This document shows positions 42,548 through 49,468 of a stretch of 64,000 nucleotides of DNA, piece after piece. Source of the stretch: JAAZIN01 sp964441025 (lineage in GTDB: Bacteria; Bacillota; Dethiobacteria; DTU022). The notes under the pieces are model-generated. The model made no database searches. It was not told the DNA's origin and saw nothing but the letters and a program-made list of their open reading frames with translations. Position 1 is the first letter of the stretch. The number at the start of each line of letters is the position of its first letter. Both the position numbers and the translations under genes were made by a program. The stretch is from contig CAYTXG010000003.1 in NCBI GenBank assembly GCA_964441025.1, forward strand, positions 1-64,000, written 5' to 3'.

Positions 42548-44044
42548 TTAAAAAAACTCCTGTTCTATCCGGGCGTAATCTTTTTGATCCTGATCGCTGT
42601 AAACCTCGCCCCGGTTACGTTTGTCTATGAGATACCTGACCTTGTCGCTGATGTCGCTTGTAAGCCTTAGCTTGCGCATATAGATAAACGCCAGGGACAT
42701 GAATATGAGCACTGCCAGCAGGATCAGCAATCTGAGCCCCAGCACCGCGCTGGCGGGCTGCGTAAAATCGCCGTAGTTGATCATCCCTGTAACTTCATCG
42801 GCCCTGGGTTCATTGAACCCGACAAGGCGGAGCACAACACCGGAGATGAATATAGCCGCAGCGGAGCAGGATTTTTTAACAAAGATCATGACACCGCTGA
42901 AGCTGCCCGTGGGCCTGTTGGCAAGCTTGAGCTCGGCAATATCTATGATGTCGGGGAAAATCACCCAGGGCAAAAGCTGTGAGCCTGCCATGCCCAGGCC
43001 GATAAGAGCGCAGAAAAATACAAGCAAACCCATGCTTTTGAGGGGCACCATGGTCAGCAGCACTATCCCCAGGATATAAACGGGTATGCCCACGCGAAAA
43101 AGAAAGGGCTTGGAAACGCCCCTGGCCAGCAATATGTAGTAAAGGGGGAGCGTAAGGAAGATGAGCGCTACTATGACAGCAAGAATAACGGAGCCGTCAA
43201 CCTCTATGGCAATGGCGTATTTGGCGAAGTATACTACATTCGTTGTCAGCAAGTCCATGCAAACGTAGGCAAAAAGATAGCCGATGAGCAGGTAGACAAA
43301 AGCCCTTAGCCTGAAAGGTTCGATAAAGGTCTGCAGGGCAAAGGTTGATTTCTTTTCCGGCAGTACCACTCTCTCCTTTGTGAACAGGCCTGTCAGTATG
43401 CACGGTATGGTGTAAGCCGCTCCGAAGCCGAACACCACGATGAAATAGAGAGTGTTTATGCTCATGCTCTCCGTGAGCAGCCTGTCCACCAGAAAGGTAC
43501 CGCCAACGGTTGCTATTGCCGAGGAAACCATGGAGAAAATAAGACGCAGTGTGTTCACCTGGGTGGTTTCCCTGGGGGTGGTGGCCAGCTCGGCTGAAAA
43601 ACTGGTGTAGCTGATTCCGATAACCGTTGAAAGGGTGTTGTAGAACAGGTAGGCGAACATGTAGACAACGATCTTCAATGCCTTCGAGCTCACACCGGGC
43701 ATGGGCAGAAACAGAAAGGCAAAGCTGGCGATGATCAGGAGGCTGCCGAAGAGAATATAGGGCCGGCGGCGCCCCCACTTTGAGCGGGTGTTATCGCTGA
43801 GCACTCCCATGAAGGGATCGGTGACGGCATCCCAGATCCTGCCCACGGCCACAATAGCGCCCGCCCATACGGTGCCCACACCCATGGCCACGATATAGAC
43901 AAAAAATAGCGCGTTGATCAGCGAAGGAGCGCCTCCGCCGTACAGATCACCTGCGGCAAATATCAGCTTCTCTCTCATGGAAACCTGTTGCTGCAGGACA
44001 CCGGGGGAGCTGTTACAGGTGCCCAACTTTGTTGCCTGAGGCAT
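42548..44044 (-). CDS. GPH-family sugar:cation symporter (MFS)
   Basis: 498 residues from ATG 44044, which has GGGGGGAT six bases upstream; the longer frame upstream of it is not supported. Twelve hydrophobic segments are seen. The N-terminal half has the GPH hallmarks GRIWDAVTDPFMGVLSDNTRSKWGRRRPYILFG. These transporters carry glycosides, pentosides or hexuronides with Na+ or H+. The APH-like kinase gene follows 59 bases after the stop, so a pair for uptake and phosphorylation of an amino sugar is plausible. The exact sugar cannot be told. Confidence 0.85.
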   Translation of the reverse strand: MPQATKLGTCNSSPGVLQQQVSMREKLIFAAGDLYGGGAPSLINALFFVYIVAMGVGTVWAGAIVAVGRIWDAVTDPFMGVLSDNTRSKWGRRRPYILFGSLLIIASFAFLFLPMPGVSSKALKIVVYMFAYLFYNTLSTVIGISYTSFSAELATTPRETTQVNTLRLIFSMVSSAIATVGGTFLVDRLLTESMSINTLYFIVVFGFGAAYTIPCILTGLFTKERVVLPEKKSTFALQTFIEPFRLRAFVYLLIGYLFAYVCMDLLTTNVVYFAKYAIAIEVDGSVILAVIVALIFLTLPLYYILLARGVSKPFLFRVGIPVYILGIVLLTMVPLKSMGLLVFFCALIGLGMAGSQLLPWVIFPDIIDIAELKLANRPTGSFSGVMIFVKKSCSAAAIFISGVVLRLVGFNEPRADEVTGMINYGDFTQPASAVLGLRLLILLAVLIFMSLAFIYMRKLRLTSDISDKVRYLIDKRNRGEVYSDQDQKDYARIEQEFF

Positions 44045-44381
44045 TGCCAATCCCCCCAATAAATGTTTTAACCACCCCTTGACATCCTTCACCCCACCGG
44101 AACCGGCAGGGGTGAACCCGTGATCAAAGGCAGTTCGGGTAATTATTATCTTTCCACACTCTATTTTCCTGCCTGCGCCTGTCCACCCGCCAACTAGATT
44201 AAAGGCAGGCAGGGCCACCGCCGCGGAAAAATGCACTGTAACGACCTTCCCTTGAAGCGGCAACCCCCACAGCATACAGAGAGGTGCTTCCTGTGAATCC
44301 TGACCATAGCCCGCCCCTTCCTCCCTTAAACCCGCCAGGAACCCGCCTTGAATACCGGGGCACTCCCTTTTAAATATACCG
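44045..44381. other. Intergenic region between the beta-helix gene and the GPH symporter
   Basis: 337 bases, without a supportable gene. On the minus strand a hairpin with 8-base arms TTCACCCC/GGGGTGAA (44088-44116) and an internal CCGG-TT-CCGG lies 44 bases before the symporter start. It could be an operator or attenuator. The frame that runs upstream of the symporter here has no family resemblance. Confidence 0.45.
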
Positions 44382-46079
44382 TTATCGGGAAAGCCAGGGC
44401 GTTCCGGCATAATTGTTACCTGAACAGTTTTCCTTCGCATCAGAGCATTGCTCCGGATCGGGACAAAAACCATAAGTGGGTATGAGCAGCTGCACCGGGG
44501 AAATCAGCTGCAGCACAGCGGTTTTGCCTACACAGCAGGTAATAAGGTGCCCTCCCGAAACAAAGCATTCCAGGCAATCGAGGTAAATATCCGCCACTGC
44601 CTCAATACGCTTATCCTGCACCTGGGATGGTGCTGTGAAAACATACTCCCGGTAGACAGGCGGGCCGTTCATTACCTTCCATCCGGTATCATCCAAAAAT
44701 TTTACGGTGCATCTGAAAAGAAAGCTCACCCTGAGCTGATTTGCCCCATTCGCTTTTTTAACCGATACAGGGCGTCCCTTGCCGACCAGCAGATCCGCCT
44801 TCAGACATTCCGCATAAAGAATTTTCCCTTCAGCAGTCCCCGAAACATCCAACACCTCCTCGCTGACCAGGTTCTTTTTGCAGGCCCAATATACTTTCAT
44901 GGCCCTGATGCAGTCAATTTCCGAAGGGGGCGGCAGGGGCGGCCGTTCCAGCCAGGGTATAAAATCAACGTTGTCGCTTACCGGGTTGCCTGTGCCGCCG
45001 GGGTTTAGCAGGGGATGTTGGGGTCCGCTGCTGTCGCCCCACCAGCTGTTCACAGCGTTAACAACCGCGGCGGTCTGGTTGATCACCCCCCAGCTGTTTC
45101 CCTGGATCCTGTTCCCCTCCAGATGGGGATTGGCTGTGCCGGTAGGGTACCCAAGATAGGCATTGCTTACAAAGACCCCGGCGCCGCTATTTTCACCGAT
45201 GAGGTTTCCGCTCATCAGAGGTTTGAGAGCATAAATATCCGGAGGCATAAAACTGCCCGGTCCCTGTGAAAAAAGATAGACGCCGTCATGGGAGCTGTGC
45301 GTGATCACGTTTTCCTGGATCAGGATGCTGTCGGGTTCCGGACCGGTAGTGGGCACCCATACCCACATGATCGCTCTTTGCTTGCAGTTTTCAATGATAT
45401 TTCCCGAAATCACTTCCGCCATTGACTGGACAATCACGATACCGCCTTTTAGATCATCCGCATCCGAACCACAATTCTTGATGGTGTTATCCCTGATGGT
45501 TACATTTTTCTCGTCCCAGGCCAGGGTTATCCCGCTAAACGGTTCATTTTCAATAACATTATTTTCAATCAAAAGGCCGGCGCTGCCGGCTCTGGCAAAT
45601 ACCCCGTCGCCGTTGTTGCGGATAGTATTGCCAATCACATTTGTTTCACCGTGCGGGTAGAGCAGCACGCCCGCCCTTTCAAAGCTGACAATATTGCCGT
45701 TATCCACAATCAGACTGCCGATCACATCCACATCCGAGGTGTTGATGTTCATGATCCCCGCCAGGTCGTGTCCCCGGATCGTGCAGCTCTCAATCAGGAC
45801 CCCCTCCAGGTTGGGAAAGGCAGGAGTCCCCACTCGGATGCCTTCACCGGGACCATTTTGGAACGTAATCAACTTTACGGTAACCTGGCTGGATGTAATC
45901 AGCAGGGTGGGTCCGGCCGCCGCCCCGGAAGCATCAACAACCGCTTCGCCCGTCTCTGGAGGCGGCCCCTCCAGGGTAAGCGGTTTGTCGATCAGCAGCT
46001 GCTCAAGATAGCTGCCGGTGGGCACACTGACTGTCGCCCCCGGCAGGGCCGCATCAATCATCGACTGAATGCTCATCAT
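44382..46079 (-). CDS. Right-handed parallel beta-helix protein with Cys-rich C-terminal domain
   Basis: 565 residues. The first 45 residues are of the form IQSMIDAALPGATVSVPTGSYLEQL, as in NosD/periplasmic copper-binding and pectate-lyase-like beta-helices. Repeated rungs follow (VIESCTIRGH, VIGNTIRNNGDGV, LIENNVIEN, TIRDNTIKN, VISGNIIEN and others) to about residue 375. The last 170 residues are a separate domain with 10 or so cysteines, starting IDCIRAMKVYWACKKN, reminiscent of SPOCS/DUF3794-like or coat-associated domains. No signal peptide is seen, which suits a cytoplasmically assembled spore coat or exosporium protein; that is inference. ATG with AAGGAGAG upstream. Confidence 0.72.
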   Translation of the reverse strand: MMSIQSMIDAALPGATVSVPTGSYLEQLLIDKPLTLEGPPPETGEAVVDASGAAAGPTLLITSSQVTVKLITFQNGPGEGIRVGTPAFPNLEGVLIESCTIRGHDLAGIMNINTSDVDVIGSLIVDNGNIVSFERAGVLLYPHGETNVIGNTIRNNGDGVFARAGSAGLLIENNVIENEPFSGITLAWDEKNVTIRDNTIKNCGSDADDLKGGIVIVQSMAEVISGNIIENCKQRAIMWVWVPTTGPEPDSILIQENVITHSSHDGVYLFSQGPGSFMPPDIYALKPLMSGNLIGENSGAGVFVSNAYLGYPTGTANPHLEGNRIQGNSWGVINQTAAVVNAVNSWWGDSSGPQHPLLNPGGTGNPVSDNVDFIPWLERPPLPPPSEIDCIRAMKVYWACKKNLVSEEVLDVSGTAEGKILYAECLKADLLVGKGRPVSVKKANGANQLRVSFLFRCTVKFLDDTGWKVMNGPPVYREYVFTAPSQVQDKRIEAVADIYLDCLECFVSGGHLITCCVGKTAVLQLISPVQLLIPTYGFCPDPEQCSDAKENCSGNNYAGTPWLSR

Positions 46080-46193
46080 GCAGCTCTCCTTTCAACTAGC
46101 AGGTTATACGTGAGTATATTATGCAGGTATTGCTGCCGGTGTGAACTGCTGTTGAAGGAAGGGCAGGAGAACCGGGGCACCGTGCGCCGGCCG

Positions 46194-47018
46194 CTAGGTG
46201 CCCCTGTATTGGGGATCCCTTTTTTCCGCAAAGGAGGCAAGGGCCTCGGCCAGATCCTCCGAAGGAACGATCATGGCGCTGCGCACGGCGCCATACTCAA
46301 GGCCCTCGGAAATACTTTTGCCGCGGCAGTAGTTCAAAACCTCTTTGGCGCCCTGGACTGCCAGGGGTGCCCGGGCGGCTATCTCCAGAGCCATCTCCCG
46401 GGCGCCCTGGAGCAGTGATTCCTTGTCCGGGTAAAGTTTATTGACCAGGTTCACTTCCTTGGCCCGCTGCGCATCGATAAAACCGGCGGTAAAAGCCATC
46501 TCCCGGGCGACACCCTGGCCTACAATATGAGGCAGGCGCTGGAGGACGCCCACGTCTGCAATAAAGGAGAGCGCGGCCTCACGCAGCGATATTTTTGCAT
46601 CCTCCGAAGCGAGGCGGATATCACAGGCGGTGCCCAGGTCAAGGGCGGCGCCGATGCAGTAACCGTGAAATGCACAGATCACAGGCTTGGCGCACCTCTC
46701 AATGCAGCTCATCGATTCCTGCATGGGGAAAATCGATTTGTAAAGCTGCACCATGGCGCCGGCGCTCCTGTCCCATTGCACCAGCGCAGGAATGAGCGGG
46801 GCCATCTCTACAAGATCAATGCCCGCTGAGAAATCCCTGCCCTCCCCGGAAATGATCGCCGCCCTGATCTCCGCATCGGCATCGATACCGGCAAAGATTG
46901 GGATAATTTCCTCCCAGGCTTCCGGCCCCATGGCGTTCTTTTTTTCCGGCCTGTTGAGAAAAACATGGGCCAGGGGCCCTTCCTTCTCGACCCTGTAGAA
47001 GCAATAGGATGTACTCAT
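46194..47018 (-). CDS. Enoyl-CoA hydratase/isomerase, dienoyl-CoA isomerase-like
   Basis: 274 residues, crotonase fold. The oxyanion-hole region is FSAGIDLVEM near 65, then CIGAALDLGTACDIRLASEDAKISLREAALSFIADVGVLQRLP (about 122-165). ADVGVLQRLP has the Asp position of delta3,5-delta2,4-dienoyl-CoA isomerases (ECH1 type), and Glu lies in SLREAAL. That points to isomerisation of dienoyl-CoA rather than simple hydration, though ordinary enoyl-CoA hydratase cannot be excluded. Together with the two acyl-CoA ligases it suggests fatty-acid degradation. ATG has AGGAGGGG upstream. Confidence 0.85.
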   Translation of the reverse strand: MSTSYCFYRVEKEGPLAHVFLNRPEKKNAMGPEAWEEIIPIFAGIDADAEIRAAIISGEGRDFSAGIDLVEMAPLIPALVQWDRSAGAMVQLYKSIFPMQESMSCIERCAKPVICAFHGYCIGAALDLGTACDIRLASEDAKISLREAALSFIADVGVLQRLPHIVGQGVAREMAFTAGFIDAQRAKEVNLVNKLYPDKESLLQGAREMALEIAARAPLAVQGAKEVLNYCRGKSISEGLEYGAVRSAMIVPSEDLAEALASFAEKRDPQYRGT

Positions 47019-47553
47019 TTAACCCCTCCTGAAATAAGCATGGCTGAAACAGGCCTGCCGCAGCCGGCCCGATCCCATAAGTATCACATTCACCCGGGGC
47101 GCGGCAATTCCCTTTTATTCTCCAAACAATATTCTTAATATTTACTCCTGCCGGTGCCCGCAGCGGCTGCAAAAAAGCTCCGGCCCCAGTGCGGCAATAA
47201 TGGCTATGGCCAGCAGCACGTATGGAAAAGCCATTAGAATATCGATAAAGCACATGGCCAGAATATCAAAAACACCTTTATAGTAGCCGGCAAGAAGCCC
47301 GATGAGAATGCCGAAAAACATGGCGTCGCAAGAAAGGCCATGATTTTTCCTGCCTAAAACCCTTTGTGCCTGTGCTATGTAGTATAATGAAAAACGGCGT
47401 TTCAGGACCGCAAAGCGGCAAGGTTTCCTGAAGCTGCGGTTATTTGCCTTATCAGTCGCACATAAACTGTTCGGTTTGGACATCAATTTGCCGGATCGGG
47501 ACAGATATTGGTCCCGCCACTAAATAGCTTGCCTTTATCTGGATAGAGGGTGA
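47019..47553. other. Mostly gene-free region holding a permease fragment
   Basis: Except for the DppC fragment at 47142-47321 no gene is supported. A loose GGGAC/GTCCC inverted repeat occurs near 47487-47515. A TATAAT hexamer at about 47380 has no good -35 partner, so the symporter promoter is not fixed. Confidence 0.4.
47142..47321 (-). pseudogene. Fragment of a DppC/OppC-type ABC permease
   Basis: From ATG 47321 the frame gives MFFGILIGLLAGYYKGVFDILAMCFIDILMAFPYVLLAIAIIAALGPELF, then CSRCGHRQE and a stop. This is the transmembrane core of a dipeptide/oligopeptide permease. The residues before it and the segment after LGPELF (normally GIVNWPGYARLVRG and more) are missing. It is a remnant of about 55 codons of a 280-residue gene. 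No other transporter subunit is near. Confidence 0.8.
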
Positions 47554-47559
47554 TTGGAC

Positions 47560-49083
47560 ATGGATGTTATGGATATTTCACTGGCCTGGTTTGATTGGGC
47601 TATCATATTGCTTTATCTGGCGGGTATGGTCGCTGTGGGCCTTTTTTTCCGGAGGAAGCAGCAGAACTTTGAGGATTACTTTCTTGCTTCGAAAGGGCTG
47701 ACTGCGCCCTTGCTGGTGGGCACTCTTATCTCCACCTTTTACGGCTTGGACACCCTTTTCGGCACTTCGGAAATCGGTTTCTTTGAAGGAGTCACCGGTT
47801 TTTTTGCCTACGCCCTTCCCTATACCGGTCTCTACCTGCTCATGGCTTTCCTTGCGCCCAGGTTCCGCGAACTTGGAAGCAACAGTTTTGTAGATCTGAT
47901 CAGCAGCGGCTACGGCAAGTTTGCCGGGACCATTTCGGCCTGCTGCTCCTTTTTCTATTCCATCAATACCATGGAGATAATGGGAATGGGCTTTATCCTC
48001 TCCCTCATCTTCAAAATTCCTTTCTACCTGGCTGTGCTTATTGCTGCATTGATCGTGGTTCTTTACACATCCACCGGGGGGCTCTGGGCGGTAGCGGTGA
48101 CCGACATGTTCCAGTTCACGATCATGGCGGTGTCGCTGGGTATCACCCTGCTGATCTGCTGGAGAGATCTCGGCGGCTACAGCGGTATCCACAGCGGCCT
48201 GGCCGCCTACCTGGGCGACGATCCCTGGTATTTCTTCTCGCCCTCAGGCGGCTATCTCACCGCCGGGGTTATTGCCGCCTATGCCCTTACCTCCCTTGCC
48301 GTGCTCTGTGAACCGGCCTTTCTGCAGCGCATTTTTGCCTCCCGTTCACCAAAAGAGGCCCGCCGGGCACTGCTCATCAGCACCCCTATCTGGACCGCCT
48401 ATGAATTCGCCTGCTGCATGCTCGGCCTGACCGCCGTCGCTGCGGTGGGGCTGGGATTCATCGGAGAGCCTCATGCCAATCAGGCCTTGCTGGCAGTGGC
48501 CGTGCGCTACCTGCCTCCCGGTTTCACCGGTCTTTTCCTGGCCGGGGTGCTGGCGGCGGCCATGTCCACAGCAGATTCCTATTTTTTAGTTTCTTCCGGG
48601 AATCTGGTCTACGATATCTACAGGCCGCTGTTCAAGCCGGATCTCTCCCAAATAAAACTGGTTGCCTACACCAGGCGGGCGGTAGTCATCTCTGCAGCAA
48701 TATCGGTAGCCCTCGCATTCTATTTTGAACGGATCATGGGGGTGTGGGTTTTTCAGGCGAGCATCCTGGTTAACACCGTCCTGATCCCCCTTTATGCCGC
48801 CGTATTCTTAAAAAAACTGAAAAAGACAAGGCTCAGCGGCAGCCTGGCCACAGCTACCGGCTTTTTCGGCACCATTGTCTACTACCTGCTTGTGACCACG
48901 GCAGGCCGCTTTTCTGAAGAATGGGACACCATGGTGCTGCCGTTAACCATAGGCGGACGCACAGTGGAGCTCTGGCAGGAGTACGGCATTTTTTTGATTC
49001 CGCCTTTTGTCCTGCTGGCATTTTCAATCGGGCTAATCTGGGGAAAAGATAAGGAACCGGATACGGCAAAGGAGGCGCTGTAA
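47560..49083 (+). CDS. Sodium:solute symporter (SSS family)
   Basis: 507 residues from ATG 47560, nine bases after AGAGGG; the TTG at 47554 is too near the RBS. About 13 hydrophobic helices are seen. The N-terminal GMVAVGLFFRRKQQNFEDYFLASKGL and the STADSYFLVSSGNLVYDIYRPLF segment near 345-365 belong to the SSS fold; the sequence is nearest to uncharacterised bacterial SSS transporters, so the substrate is not known. The gene is followed directly (TAAATG) by a 42-residue membrane protein gene. Confidence 0.88.
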   Translation: MDVMDISLAWFDWAIILLYLAGMVAVGLFFRRKQQNFEDYFLASKGLTAPLLVGTLISTFYGLDTLFGTSEIGFFEGVTGFFAYALPYTGLYLLMAFLAPRFRELGSNSFVDLISSGYGKFAGTISACCSFFYSINTMEIMGMGFILSLIFKIPFYLAVLIAALIVVLYTSTGGLWAVAVTDMFQFTIMAVSLGITLLICWRDLGGYSGIHSGLAAYLGDDPWYFFSPSGGYLTAGVIAAYALTSLAVLCEPAFLQRIFASRSPKEARRALLISTPIWTAYEFACCMLGLTAVAAVGLGFIGEPHANQALLAVAVRYLPPGFTGLFLAGVLAAAMSTADSYFLVSSGNLVYDIYRPLFKPDLSQIKLVAYTRRAVVISAAISVALAFYFERIMGVWVFQASILVNTVLIPLYAAVFLKKLKKTRLSGSLATATGFFGTIVYYLLVTTAGRFSEEWDTMVLPLTIGGRTVELWQEYGIFLIPPFVLLAFSIGLIWGKDKEPDTAKEAL

Positions 49084-49212
49084 ATGAGCGGATGGGATCT
49101 GGGGGTCTATGGAGCTGCAGCTGTACTGATCCTGGCCCCGCTGGCGGTTTTTGTTTGCTATCTGCGTGAGCTGATCCGGAGGGTGAAGGAAAACGATTGG
49201 GGCCAGGCCTGA
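49084..49212 (+). CDS. Symporter small accessory protein (42 residues)
   Basis: ATG follows the symporter TAA without a gap. The protein reads MSGWDLGVYGAAAVLILAPLAV, then a short basic stretch YLRELIRRVKENDW and the end GQA. It has one membrane helix (residues 8-27). Small proteins of this form, W-D/G-x-x-x...A-x-x-x-x...C-x-Y-L-R...NDWG, occur right after SSS genes and are called symporter small accessory proteins; their role is not known. The stop TGA is also the first three bases of the repeat element at 49210. Its GGAGGCGCTG site lies inside the symporter end. Confidence 0.8.
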   Translation: MSGWDLGVYGAAAVLILAPLAVFVCYLRELIRRVKENDWGQA

Positions 49213-49240
49213 GTCAGGGGGACGGTGACTTTGACTCACC
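49210..49240 (+). repeat. 31-bp inverted-repeat element at the accessory-protein stop codon (copy B)
   Basis: TGAGTCA-GGGGGACGGTGACTT-TGACTCACC. Arms are the same as in copy A at 17469-17499, and 28 of 31 bases agree. As there, the first TGA is the stop codon of the preceding gene. No T-run follows, so it is not an ordinary intrinsic terminator. Confidence 0.85.
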
Positions 49241-49296
49241 ACTGTACGAAACAGCTGCCGCGTATAAAGCACTTGTTCGCTGTCCGGCGCAGGCAG

Positions 49297-49316
49297 GGGC
49301 GAGGCATGCCCCGCCC
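49297..49316. repeat. GC-rich 20-bp palindrome
   Basis: GGGCGAGGCATGCCCCGCCC is a palindrome with one mismatch, between the accessory-protein gene and clpB. It resembles the GGGCGACC palindrome at 7482. The surrounding 250 bases contain no gene. Confidence 0.5.
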
Positions 49317-49468
49317 GGGAGGGGCGATCCGGCTTTCGCCCGTCAGCTTTAGGCCAATCTTTTCATATTCGGGCGGCCCGTGGAACACCCCTACGACCGG
49401 ATATCGAAGGCCTGGAACCATTTCCGGAACACCGGCGGCCCGGGCCACCCCCGGACCTTTGCCTGAGC

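Noticed and set aside
44045..44473. N-terminal extension of the GPH symporter by about 143 codons
   Set aside because: It overlaps the end of the beta-helix gene, has no family similarity, and the ATG at 44044 has a strong RBS and the right N-terminus.
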